64,000 bases of DNA. Origin: SHZI01 sp963698405 (GTDB lineage: Bacteria; Pseudomonadota; Gammaproteobacteria; Steroidobacterales; GCA-2729495). Under the pieces are notes generated by a model. It made no database searches and was not told the origin of the DNA. It worked only from the letters and a program-made list of their open reading frames with translations. Positions 12,510 through 22,290 of the stretch are shown here, one piece after another. The position numbers were made by a program, and so were the translations under genes. Position 1 is the first letter of the stretch. The number at the start of each line of letters is the position of its first letter. The stretch spans positions 508,387-572,386 of the forward strand of contig CAVOQT010000017.1 in assembly GCA_963698405.1 (NCBI GenBank). The letters are read 5' to 3'.

Positions 12510-14425
12510 TCAGACCTTGCGGTTTCGTTTGGCGGCAATCGAAATCTGCGGATGCCATGTCTGCTCGGTACGTACGCCGCGGCGATCGAGCTGCATCAGC
12601 ATGGCATCGATCAGGTACGGCCGTCCTTCGCGTGTCACGGCAACTGCCCGCTTCAGCGCCTTGCGGAAGCCGGCCGGATCGGTGGCGCGCTCTGCGGGGA
12701 TGGCAAAACTTCTGGCCAGCCCGGAGAAATCCACCAGCGGATCGCCCAGATAGCAGCTGACATCCTTCCACAGGTCGCGCGTGTCCTGGTTCGACAGCAG
12801 CGGCGAGTTGTTCTGGATACGGTTGCGTTCGTTATCGTAGCTGCGATTGTTCATCACGACGATGATCACCGGGATTTCGTACCGCGCTGCGGTCCACAAC
12901 GCCTCGACCTGCCCGAACAGCAGCGCACCGTCACCGACCAGGCAGACCACCTGCTGGTCTGGCCGCGCGATCTTCACGCCCAGCGCCGCGCCTATACCCC
13001 AGCCCAGCGCAAAGCCGGTGGTCTGGCCGATCAGCCGCTTCTTGCCGCGGTCCAGGTCCAGCCAGTAGAACGGCGATCGGTAATCGAGCTCCGGAACGAT
13101 GATCGCATCGGGCTCCAGCTGCAGGTCGAGCTCGGCTGAAACACGCGGCCAGGACATCGGGCTCGCGTTCCAGTACGCCTGCGCATCGGCCTTGCGCCGC
13201 GCATCCGCTGTCGCCTGGGTTTCGCGCGCAGCAGCCAGGCGCTCCGCCGCAACTTTCTGCAGCCGCCCGGCAGTTGCCATGCCGCGCACTGCATCGTTGA
13301 GCGCAACGAGCGTCTCTTTCATGCCGGCGGCGATGGCCACATCGGTCGGATAGGTATTGGCGATCTCACCGAACTCGATACGCGCATGCACGAGCTTCGC
13401 AGCGCGCGGCGGCGGCGGCGCGAATACAGTCGGATCCGGCATCGGCCCGCCCAGGTTGACGAACACATCGGTCTTGGCCAGATCGCGCGGAATGCCCAGC
13501 CCGTAGAAACCGGCAAACAGCGGGTGCCGGAACGGGAAATCGTTGTACACGCTATAGCCCTGCGCCACCGGCGCACCGAGCATTTCCGCCAGGCTGACCA
13601 GTTCGTCGCCAGCACCCGCACGGGTGACCTCTGCACCGGCACACAGCATCGGCGCCTTGGCCTCGATCAGCATGCGGGCCGTCTGCTCGATCAGTTCGGG
13701 CTTGGGCCGCATTTCCATCGGCACGTTGAAACGCGCCTGTGGCTAGATGGTCTGCTTCACGTTCTTCATGCCGAGCAGATCGAGCGACATGCGCACATGC
13801 ACCGGACCGCCCGGCGGCGTACCGGACACCTTGATGGCCCGGCGGATCATCTCGGCGATCTGCCGTTCGTTGCGCAGCTCCCAGCGCCACTTGGTGAAGG
13901 CCACCATGGACTCCAGCCAGTTATCCATCTGCTGGAAACCGTTGCGGCCCTTCGAAGTAGTTGCTGGTGCCATCGGCCAGCACCAGGATCGAGGAACGAT
14001 CCTTCCAGGCGTTGTACAGGTTGTTCATGGTGCTCGGCACAGCCACGCCCGGCACGATCAGCACCGAGGTCTGGCCGGTCGCCAGTTCGTAGCCGTGCGC
14101 CATGCTGGTGGCCTGGGACTCAGCCAGCGCGATGATCATCTGCAGGTCTGGCCGCACGGTGATCGCATCGAAGAAGGCCGACATGCCGGTGGCGCTGGTA
14201 CCAAACACATAACGCACACCGGCCGCACGCAGCGTCTCGACCAGCACCTCGGCACCGGTACCGGTAAACGCCACGCCCTCGGCGGCGGCCGGTTGCTGGG
14301 CCAGCGCAAGGTTCGTGCACCACCGACTCGACGGCCGCCGCGCTGAGACCGAGCGCCGCCAGGCCCTTGCCAAAGCTGCGGCGGGAGATCTGGCGGTTCA
14401 TGAACTGGTGCAGCAGCTCGCGCAT
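12510..14425 (-). CDS. Thiamine-diphosphate-dependent enzyme with Tat signal (two frameshifts and an in-frame TAG)
   Basis: Three-domain ThDP enzyme of the acetolactate synthase/benzoylformate decarboxylase superfamily. The N-terminus MNRQISRRSFGKGLAALGL is a twin-arginine signal, unusual for this family. The Pyr domain has the activating Glu in IIALAESQATSMAHG. The middle domain starts PKPELIEQTARMLIEA. The PP domain has the ThDP/Mg motif GDGALLFGQ..NNRSYDN. Single-base insertions shift the frame near 14340 and 13960. At 13743-13745 there is a TAG with no frame change, between NVKQTI and PQARFNVPMEMRPKPEL. The product could be a decarboxylase or carboligase of a 2-oxoacid. It diverges from a TonB receptor, and an aldehyde dehydrogenase follows that receptor, suggesting an uptake-then-oxidation locus. 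The start could be 14425 or 14401; both keep the signal. It may be a pseudogene if the TAG is real. Confidence 0.78.
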
Positions 14426-14717
14426 GCGTGACCGCTCCAGGCTGATGGAAGAAGCAGACCTTATGCTACATTCAGCCCGGATGCGATCCGCCACCAGAGT
14501 GAGAATCAGCTGCAGCTTTCGCGAGCGGATTTGCGCGTTGCCTGAACGACGATGAGGCTGATCAGTGAACGTCAGGTCAACACTCCGTCAACCGGCCCCG
14601 CTGTACCGATGATTTTTGCTACAGCGACTTACAACAGCTATCGTGGACCGAATAGAAAAGAGCTGCCGGGCAGTAGTGCCTGGACAGGTCCTGGCCAGAA
14701 AACATGAGGGGGAAATC
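14426..14717. promoter_or_regulatory. Divergent intergenic region between the ThDP enzyme and TonB receptor
   Basis: 292 bases without a supportable gene, lying between two divergently transcribed genes, so it should hold both promoters. Just before the TonB ATG at 14718 is GAGGGGGAAATC, a good Shine-Dalgarno, which decides that start against an upstream in-frame ATG at 14616. I see no clear inverted repeat, riboswitch or regulator site. Confidence 0.5.
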
Positions 14718-17700
14718 ATGGCAGGCTTTCGCAAAGGCTGTTCCGTACTGGCAGCCACCACACTGGCCTGCAGTCCGGTACTGCTCACTGTACCGGTAAC
14801 CGGCTGGGCACAGGTCGAGGAAATCATCGTCACCACCCGCAAGCGGGAAGAAAGCCTGCAGGAAGTGCCGATCGCGGTAAACGCGATCAGTGCAGCGGAG
14901 ATCGACCGCAAGGCGATCAGCAGCATCGGCGATATCACCAAGAACCTGTCATCGGTCGAGTTTGATGAAGGCGCCTCCAAGAGCGACACCCGCATCACCA
15001 TCCGCGGCCTGTCACCGACCCGCGGACGGCAGAATGTCGCCGTACTGGTCGATGGCATCGACGTCTCCACCGAGGCCATCAGCAGCTCCGGCGGCGGCGT
15101 ACTGCTCAACACCCGGCTCGTGGATATCGAGCGCATCGAGGTCGTCAAGGGACCGCAGATGGCACTGTACGGACGCAGCGCCTTCGCCGGCGCCATTCAG
15201 TACATCACCAAAGACCCGTCTGATGAATTCGAAGCCAGCGTCTCCGCCGATGCCAACGGCGACGACCAGTACAGCGCAACGCTCGGCCTCAGCGGACCGG
15301 TATACGGCGACAAGCTCGGTCTGCGTTTCAATGCTGCGGTCTGGGATGAGCCGGGCTATTACGACAACACCATCACCGGCAACAGCCTCGGCGACGACGA
15401 AGGATTCGGCCTTGCGCTCACCGCCAAATCCCAGCTCACGGATTCGTTCAGCCTCAAGTTCCGCGCCGAGTACCAGGACCAGACCACCGGACCGGCAGCC
15501 ACGGCCTTCCTGAAATTCAACGACGAAACGCTGGTTCCCACGAACGCGAGCAGCACCTACACCGATCCGGTGAGCGGCATCGTCCACCCCGCCCTGTTCC
15601 GCTGCTTCGAACGGCTGTCCAGCAAGACCTGGAACGCTGCCCTGACCGGCCGGAACGACCGGCTGTATGACTCCGGCTACACACCCACCGGCCCCACATC
15701 CACGCAGCCCAACCCGGTGCTCTACAGCAGCCCCTACTGCGAAACCGGCGTGGCCAGCTTCAGCGGTGCACCGCGGAATTTCAACAAATCCGGATATCGC
15801 GGTCAGCCCGAACCCGTGGACCAACGACGACTATGAGGGCATCGACCGGCAACTGATCCGCCTGTCGCTGATCGGCGACTGGGAACTGGAAAAGGGCACT
15901 CTGACCTTCCGCAGCGGCTATATCCACGAAGATGCCGATGAATCAGCCGACAACGGCAAGTTTGCCTTCAGCCCCGATCCGGCCAGCATCTCGCCGCTCA
16001 CCGGTGGCGGCTATCTGGATGGCAATCCGAATGCCTTTACCGTCGATACGGACAAGACCACCACCCAGTTCAGCCAGGAACTCATGTACCGGACCAACTT
16101 CGACGGCCCGACACAGCTCACCGTCGGCGCCCTGTACTGGAATGAGGAAGTGGACAACGATACCTACTCGATGACGCTGCAGGGCTCGGGCAGCCACTGC
16201 GCCTGGTCCAGCGTAACGCGGCCAGACCTTTGAGGAACTCGGGCTGTTCGACACCCGGCCCGACCTGGCCGGCACCAGTTGTTACGGCTATTCGGAGCGC
16301 GCTGTCGCCCCGCTGGCACGCGGTGGCTTCAACTACACCGATGGCGAGCCCTACAACGGCATCCAGGGGTACATGCAGGATGCGGTAAGCTCCGGCCGAC
16401 CGGGACACCGATCATCGTTCGCTGTTCGGCATGGTCGAATACGAGTTCACCAGCAGCATCAAGGGCACCTTTGAAGGCCGCTACAGCGTCGAGACGGTGG
16501 ATGTCACCGGCCCGCTGTTCCTCGATCCGAATGCCTCCGGCGGCCCCGGCAGCTGGGTACCCTGCGGCATCTTCTTCCGGCCCTGCGATGACGACTACCT
16601 GTTCGGCCAGTACGGACCCTTCTACAGCCAGGCGAATTTCGAGGCCGCCAACAACGGCCAGCAATACGACATCAATGGAAACTACACCATCAGCTCAGCT
16701 GATGCTGTCCGTGCCGGTACCGGCTACGACATCTGGTCACCTGACTATCTGTTTACGAGCGGCCCGCTCAAAGGCAACACCTACCGTTCGGCCATCCCGG
16801 CCACCTGTCTGGCTGATCCCGGAGTCCAGCAGCGTCTGGCCACCTTCGATGCAGGCGGCGGCGACCCCTTCGACATGTTCAACCCCTCCTGCATCGCAAC
16901 CATCTCCAGAGACGACAGCTGGTTCTCGCCCAAGCTGACCCTGAGCTGGCAGGTCCACGATGACCTGAACATCTATGCCTCCTGGTCGCAGAGCCGAAAA
17001 GCCGGGTGGCTTTTCCACGCTGGGCATCGGCAGCAATGGCATCAACCGCGAGCTGCTGGAATACGAACCGGAGAAGCTGGTGGTCTGGGAGATCGGTGCC
17101 AAGAGCCAGTGGCTGGACCGGACCCTGATACTGAACACCGTCGTTCTTCTTCCAGGATTTCACCGACAAGCAGACGCTCGTTTCGGTACTCAACATCTGC
17201 TCGGCGACCGTCTGGTCAACAAGCTGGAGAACGTCGACGGTGCAGAAGTCTACGGACTGGAACTGGAGGCCACCTGGGCACCGGAAGCCATGTTCCTCGG
17301 CGGCAACTGGCAGTTCAACGGTGCCTATACCTGGCTGGATGCCGAGTATGTGGGCGCGGAAGTCGAAAACACCTCGTTCACCTTCATCTCTGCCGCCGGC
17401 AACTGCAGGATGCAGGAGGTAGGGCCGCAGACGACCGTGTGCATGGTCAGCCTGGACGGCAAGAAACTTGAGGATGCGCCGGAGGGCAAGTTCACCGGCT
17501 CGATCGCCTACAGCCTGCCGCTGGCTGAAGACCTGAACTTCTTCGCCGAAACGGATTTCATGTGGGTTGCCAAGCGCTATATCGAAGCCACCAACGAGAA
17601 CTGGGTGGAGTCCGATACCAACGTCGACCTGCGCCTGGGCGTGCGCGGCCGCAACTGGGAAGTCATGGGCTACGTCACCAACGTCTTCGACGATGACACG

Positions 17701-17943
17701 GTCGCTTCAGTGCTCGGTGGTCCGAGCCTCTCCTGCTGCTTCATTCTCGGCAGCGGCATCGACATCAGCAACCGCGAACCACCGACTGACGATCCGGGTG
17801 GCGACCCCAGCAATGGCGACCAGGCACCCTATGAACCCGGCAAGACCGTCACCGTGGAACTGCCGCAGTTCCGCGCCGCCTTCGCACCGGATCCGCGCGT
17901 TGTCGGTATCCGCGCACGTTACAAGTTTGGCGGCTCAGAGTAG
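14718..17943 (+). CDS. TonB-dependent outer-membrane receptor (at least four net frameshifts)
   Basis: Large (about 1075 residues) ligand-gated outer-membrane transporter. A signal peptide (ending GWAQ) is followed by EEIIVTTRKREESLQEVPIAV, the plug-domain start typical of Sphingomonas/Steroidobacter-type receptors. The plug continues with TRITIRGLSPTRGRQNVAVLVDGI and VVKGPQMALYGRSAFAGAI. Beta-barrel strands run to the C-terminal RARYKFGGSE. Reading successive frames shows +1 shifts near 15800, 16215, 16400 and 17005, and a compensated pair around 17140-17210; the barrel sequence is otherwise continuous. The substrate is unknown; the flanking ThDP enzyme and aldehyde dehydrogenase suggest a carbon source rather than iron. 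It ends 14 bases before the convergent aldehyde dehydrogenase. The shifts are likely errors, but a decaying gene cannot be excluded. Confidence 0.85.
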
Positions 17944-17957
17944 AAAGCAAGAAGGAG

Positions 17958-19376
17958 TCAGGCGACCACCACCTTCAGTTCGAGAAAGTCAGCAAGGCCG
18001 AACTCGCCCCATTCGCGGCCGTTGCCGGACTGCTTGAAGCCGCCGAAGGGTGCATTGAGCGGCAGATCCGCACCGTTGATGTGAATCATCCCGGCGCGGA
18101 TCTGGCCGGCCACGCGCCGCGCAGCAACCGGATCAGCAGACCAGACATACGCTGCAAGTCCATAGGGCGTGTCGTTGGCGATACGGATCGCTTCGGCCTC
18201 ATCGCCATACGGCAGGATGCCCAACACCGGGCCGAAGATTTCCTCGCGGGCAATCCGCATGTCGTTGCGCACGCCGGCAAATACCGTGGGGCGCACATAG
18301 AAACCCTGCGTCAGGCCCGGCGGCCGGCCAGGGCCACCACAGACCAGCGTCGCGCCCTCGTCGATGCCCACCTGGATCAGGCCCTGGATCTTTTCGAACT
18401 GTATCTGGCTCACGACCGGTCCGAGCTGCGTAGCCGCGTTCCGCGGATCACCGACCACCATGGCCTCAGCGACCTCCCTGGCCAGCGCAGCGGCCCGCGC
18501 CTGAAGCGCTGCGGGCACCAGCATCCGGCTCGGGGCATTACAGCTCTGGCCACTGTTGCTGAAGCAGTCTGTCACCCCCCAGCGCACGGCGGCCTCAAGA
18601 CTCGGCTCGTCGAGAATCAGCAGCGGCGACTTGCCGCCCAGCTCCTGATGCACCCGCTTGACGGTATCTGCCCCGGCTTTGGCAACCGCAATACCGGCCC
18701 GGGTGGAACCGGTAAAGGACAGCATGTCGACTTCCGGGTGCACGGCGATGGCCTGCCCCACTCCCGGACCGTCACCGTGGACGAGATTGAAGATGCCCGG
18801 TGGCACGCCGGCATCATGGATAACTCTGGCGAACAGGCTACCCGACAGCGGTGCGATCTCGCTGGGCTTCAGCACCATGGTGCAGCCCGCAGCCAGCGCC
18901 GGCACCACCTTGCAGGTGATCTGGTTGATCGGCCAGTTCCACGGCGTGATGAACCCACACACACCGACCGGCTCGCGCAACAGCTGCATGCCATCGCGCT
19001 GCTCGCTGAAACTGAAGGTCTTCAGGACTTCGAGGATCGTGGCGAGATGCCCGGTACCGATACCAGCCTGCGAACGTCGCGCGAAAGCCAGCGGTGCGCC
19101 CATCTCGTCGCTGATGGCCGCACCGATCTCGTCCTGGCGGGACTTGTAGACCTCAAGGACCCGGCTGATCAGCTGCACGCGTTCTGCAACAGTGCTGCGG
19201 GAGTACGTGGCAAAGGCCCGCCGGGCTGCAGCCACCGCCCGGTCGACGTCGGCCGGACCGCCAAGCGAAATCGTTCCGATGCGCTGTTCGGTCGCCGGAT
19301 TGATGACGGGACAGTCCTGCGCTCGCTGTGGATCCACCCACTGGCCATCGATGTAGAACTGGCGGAAGTCGTACAT
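17958..19376 (-). CDS. NAD(P)-dependent aldehyde dehydrogenase
   Basis: Intact 472-residue aldehyde dehydrogenase oxidising an aldehyde to its acid. The oxyanion Asn is in FITPWNWPI, the cofactor Lys in VLKPSEIAPLS, and the nucleotide loop in FTGSTRAGIAV. The general-base Glu is in HQELGGKSP, the catalytic Cys in NSGQSCNAPSR, and the second Glu in EEIFGPVLGI. The C-terminal FGGFKQSGNGREWGEFGLADFLE is typical of the broad betaine/vanillin/semialdehyde group, so the substrate cannot be read from sequence. It is convergent with the TonB receptor and divergent, over 56 bases, from the TVP38-reductase fusion. With the nearby ThDP enzyme it could complete a 2-oxoacid to aldehyde to acid route. Confidence 0.9.
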   Translation of the reverse strand: MYDFRQFYIDGQWVDPQRAQDCPVINPATEQRIGTISLGGPADVDRAVAAARRAFATYSRSTVAERVQLISRVLEVYKSRQDEIGAAISDEMGAPLAFARRSQAGIGTGHLATILEVLKTFSFSEQRDGMQLLREPVGVCGFITPWNWPINQITCKVVPALAAGCTMVLKPSEIAPLSGSLFARVIHDAGVPPGIFNLVHGDGPGVGQAIAVHPEVDMLSFTGSTRAGIAVAKAGADTVKRVHQELGGKSPLLILDEPSLEAAVRWGVTDCFSNSGQSCNAPSRMLVPAALQARAAALAREVAEAMVVGDPRNAATQLGPVVSQIQFEKIQGLIQVGIDEGATLVCGGPGRPPGLTQGFYVRPTVFAGVRNDMRIAREEIFGPVLGILPYGDEAEAIRIANDTPYGLAAYVWSADPVAARRVAGQIRAGMIHINGADLPLNAPFGGFKQSGNGREWGEFGLADFLELKVVVA

Positions 19377-19432
19377 GCTGCTGCTCCCCTGATGCTTGTA
19401 AAGCCCTCGGCTGCTCCGGCATTGTGGCGCAA

Positions 19433-21577
19433 ATGAACCGCAAGCTCATTATCAGCGCCCTGCTGACGGCGGCCATCCTTGGCGGGATCTGGCTGTGGCC
19501 AGAGTACGGTGCCGGGCCGGGCGGCCTGCTGCAACTCGTGGACGAGATACGCAGTCGCGCACAGGATGCGCCACTTGCAGCCAGCGGCGGTTTCTTCCTG
19601 CTGTACGTGCTGGTCGCGGCACTGGGCATTCCCGGTGCCGTTCTGCTGACGACGGCGGCCGGTGCGATCTTCGGCACGCTGCACGGTCTGGTACTGGTGT
19701 CCTTTGCCAGCAGCATTGGCGCAACCCTGAACCTGCTCGCCGCCCGCTTCCTGTTCCGGCCACTGGTCGAAGGCCGCTTCGCCGCGAGCATGGAGCGCGT
19801 CAACACCGGCATCCGCGAGGAAGGCATCTGGTACCTGTTCGCACTGCGCCTGGTGCCCCTGTTTCCGTTTTTCGTCATCAATGCCGTGATGGGACTGACG
19901 CGTCTGCCGGCACGCAGCTTCTACTGGGTCAGCCAGATCGGGATGCTGCCTGGCACGCTGATCTATGTGAACGCAGGCGCGCAGCTCGGAGCCATCGACT
20001 CTGTGGGCAGCATCATGTCGCCGGCTTTGCTCGCCTCCTTTGCCCTGCTCGGCATCTTTCCGCTGCTGGCACGCCGGCTGGTGGCCGTGCTGCGCGTGCG
20101 GCGACGCTATGCAGGCTTCAGACGCCCGCGTCAGTTCGACGCGAATCTGGTGGTGATCGGTGCCGGTGCAGCCGGCCTGGTCACGGCCTATGTGGCGGCG
20201 GCGGCACGCGCAAAGGTCATACTGATCGAATCGGGCGCCATGGGCGGTGACTGCCTCAACAGCGGCTGCGTACCGAGCAAGGCGCTGATCCGCTCGGCAC
20301 GGCTGGCCGCCTGGCAGCGTCGTGCCAGCGAGTTCGGCCTGAACGCAGCCACACCCGGCACGGATTTCGGTCGCGTCATGCAGCGGGTCCGTGAGGTGAT
20401 CGCGCGCATCGAACCGCACGACTCGGTGGAACGCTATACAGCCCTCGGCGTCGAGTGCATCAAGGGCAAGGCACAGATCAGTTCGCCCTGGACGGTCACC
20501 GTTGACGGACGCGAGATCAGGACGCGCAGCATCGTGATCGCCACCGGCGGCAGCCCGTCGCTGCCACCGGTCCCGGGGCTGGGCGATGTGCCCCATGTCA
20601 CTTCGGACAGCCTGTGGGAACTCACGGAGCTGCCACAGCGCCTGCTGGTGCTCGGCGGCGGGCCGATCGGCTGCGAGATCGCCCAGGCCTTTCGCCGGCT
20701 CGGCAGCGAGGTGGCACTGGTCGAGCAGCTGCCGCGCCTGCTCAACCGCGAAGACGATGCGGTGTCCGCCGCGATCGCCACCCGCTTTGCCGATGAGGGC
20801 ATACAGGTGCTCACCGGCTGGTCAGCGCAGCGCTTTGAGCAACGCGCCGACGGTGGACGGCTACACTGTAGCGATGGCACCCGTGAACTGGATCTGGACT
20901 TCGACATGGCGCTGATCGCTACCGGGCGCAAGGCCCGGACTGCTGGCCTGGGACTGGAAGCGCTGGGTATCGCGCTGAACCCCAATGGCACGGTAGCGGT
21001 CAACGAGTACATGCAGACCAGCCTGCCGAACATCCATGCCTGTGGCGACGTGGCCGGACCCTGGCAACTCACCCACGCTGCCGCCCATCAGGCTTGGTAC
21101 TGCGCCATGAATGCCCTGTGGGGCCGCTTCTGGCGCTTTCGTGCCGATAACTCGATTATGCCGGCAGCGGTCTTTACCGATCCCGAAGTCGCCCGCGTCG
21201 GCCTGACTGAAACCGAGGCCCGCGCCAGCGGCATGGATATAGAGGTCACCAGCCACTCGTTTGAAGAACATGACCGCGCCATCGCCGATGGTGAAGCACG
21301 CGGCTTCATCCGGCTGATCACTCCGCGCGGCAGCGACCGGATTCTCGGCGCAACCATCGTCGGCAGCCATGCCGGCGACACCATCGCCGAGTTTGTGCTC
21401 GCCATGCGCCATGGCCTGGGGCTGCGCAAGATCCTCTCTACAGTGCACATCTATCCCACACTGGCCGAAGCCAACAAGGCGGCCGCCGGCGCCTGGCAGA
21501 GCGGGCACCTGCCAGGGCGTCTGCTACGACTGGCCGCATACCTCAATCGCCGCAGACTCGGGAGCAGCACTCCATGA
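19433..21577 (+). CDS. Fusion: TVP38/TMEM64 membrane domain + FAD/NAD(P) disulfide reductase
   Basis: 714-residue two-domain protein with no frameshift. Residues 1 to about 225 form a TVP38/DedA-like membrane domain (FLLYVLVAALGIPGAVLLTTAAGAIFG, FALRLVPLFPFFVINAVMGL, and GTLIYVNAGAQLGAI). From residue 238 a class I pyridine-nucleotide disulfide reductase follows: FAD motif VVIGAGAAGLVTA, redox pair Cys274-Cys279 in GGDCLNSGCVPSK, NAD(P) motif VLGGGPIGCEIAQAF, ACGDVAGPWQLTH, and a dimerisation domain with the HIYPTLAEANK active-site His. It resembles mercuric reductase but lacks a heavy-metal N-terminal domain and a C-terminal Cys pair. This architecture occurs in other bacteria; its substrate is not established. 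The ATG at 19433 begins the first membrane helix. It overlaps the ABC ATPase start (ATGA), so it probably works with, or is co-regulated with, the exporter. Confidence 0.87.
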   Translation: MNRKLIISALLTAAILGGIWLWPEYGAGPGGLLQLVDEIRSRAQDAPLAASGGFFLLYVLVAALGIPGAVLLTTAAGAIFGTLHGLVLVSFASSIGATLNLLAARFLFRPLVEGRFAASMERVNTGIREEGIWYLFALRLVPLFPFFVINAVMGLTRLPARSFYWVSQIGMLPGTLIYVNAGAQLGAIDSVGSIMSPALLASFALLGIFPLLARRLVAVLRVRRRYAGFRRPRQFDANLVVIGAGAAGLVTAYVAAAARAKVILIESGAMGGDCLNSGCVPSKALIRSARLAAWQRRASEFGLNAATPGTDFGRVMQRVREVIARIEPHDSVERYTALGVECIKGKAQISSPWTVTVDGREIRTRSIVIATGGSPSLPPVPGLGDVPHVTSDSLWELTELPQRLLVLGGGPIGCEIAQAFRRLGSEVALVEQLPRLLNREDDAVSAAIATRFADEGIQVLTGWSAQRFEQRADGGRLHCSDGTRELDLDFDMALIATGRKARTAGLGLEALGIALNPNGTVAVNEYMQTSLPNIHACGDVAGPWQLTHAAAHQAWYCAMNALWGRFWRFRADNSIMPAAVFTDPEVARVGLTETEARASGMDIEVTSHSFEEHDRAIADGEARGFIRLITPRGSDRILGATIVGSHAGDTIAEFVLAMRHGLGLRKILSTVHIYPTLAEANKAAAGAWQSGHLPGRLLRLAAYLNRRRLGSSTP

Positions 21578-22290
21578 GCGAGCCCGCTGCCGGGAACGTC
21601 ATTCTGATACGTCAGCTGGAACGCAGTTTCCCGATGGGCGATACGGTGATCCGTGCGCTGCACGGTGTGGACATTACCATCAGGCGCGGTGAGTACGTCG
21701 CGATCATGGGGCCCTCCGGTTCGGGCAAGTCCACGCTGATGAATATCATCGGCTGCCTGGATCGTCCGGACGGCGGCGAGTACTGGCTGAACGGCAACCT
21801 GGTTTCCAATCTGCATGACTCGCAGCTCGCCGCCCTGCGCAACCGCGAGATCGGTTTCATCTTCCAGACCTTCAACCTGCTGGCCCGTGCCGATGCCCTG
21901 CACAATGTCGAACTGCCGCTGATCTATGCTGGTATTGCACGCCGCGAACGGCTCGAGCGTGCACGGCTCGCCCTGGAACAGGTTGGTCTGCAGGATCGCA
22001 TGCGGCACCGGCCTGCTGAGTTGTCCGGCGGCCAGCGTCAGCGGGTTGCAGTCGCCCGAGCGCTGGTCACGCGCCCCAGCCTGCTGCTGGCAGACGAGCC
22101 GACCGGCAATCTGGATTCGATTACCGCCCACGATATCCTCGAACTGTTTGCCGGGCTGCATGCTGCGGGCAACACGATCGTCATGGTCACGCACGACAGC
22201 AACGTGGCCGCCAACGCCCACCGCACGATTCGCCTGCTCGACGGTCGAATCGAATCGGATACCGTCAACACGAGCAAAGGTCCCTCATGA
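21574..22290 (+). CDS. ABC transporter ATPase, MacB/LolD type
   Basis: Intact 238-residue ATPase energising the adjacent permease. It shows Walker A GPSGSGKST, the Q-loop in FIFQTFNLLARADALHNVELPL, the ABC signature LSGGQRQRVAVARAL, Walker B LLLADEPTGNLD and the H-loop MVTHD. The AxxNVELPLIYAG stretch is characteristic of the LolD/MacB family that drives mechanotransmission instead of transport through the membrane. The start overlaps the preceding fusion gene and the stop overlaps the adaptor start (ATGA), so four genes are translationally chained: fusion, ATPase, adaptor, permease. Substrates of such exporters are macrolides, peptides, siderophores or lipoproteins; none is indicated here. 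Confidence 0.92.
   Translation: MSEPAAGNVILIRQLERSFPMGDTVIRALHGVDITIRRGEYVAIMGPSGSGKSTLMNIIGCLDRPDGGEYWLNGNLVSNLHDSQLAALRNREIGFIFQTFNLLARADALHNVELPLIYAGIARRERLERARLALEQVGLQDRMRHRPAELSGGQRQRVAVARALVTRPSLLLADEPTGNLDSITAHDILELFAGLHAAGNTIVMVTHDSNVAANAHRTIRLLDGRIESDTVNTSKGPS

Noticed and set aside
18081..19436. Open frame of about 451 codons opposite the aldehyde dehydrogenase
   Set aside because: No motifs, low-complexity His/Arg/Gly composition, and the aldehyde dehydrogenase with its full catalytic set explains the region.
19169..20596. Minus-strand open frame of about 475 codons over the fusion gene
   Set aside because: Runs across two divergent genes and their intergenic region; Gln/Arg/His-rich, no domain, no start signal.
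19433..21577. Mercuric reductase and a mer operon
   Set aside because: No C-terminal Cys pair, no MerT/MerP/MerR, and a TVP38 membrane domain is fused; only the disulfide-reductase fold is shared.
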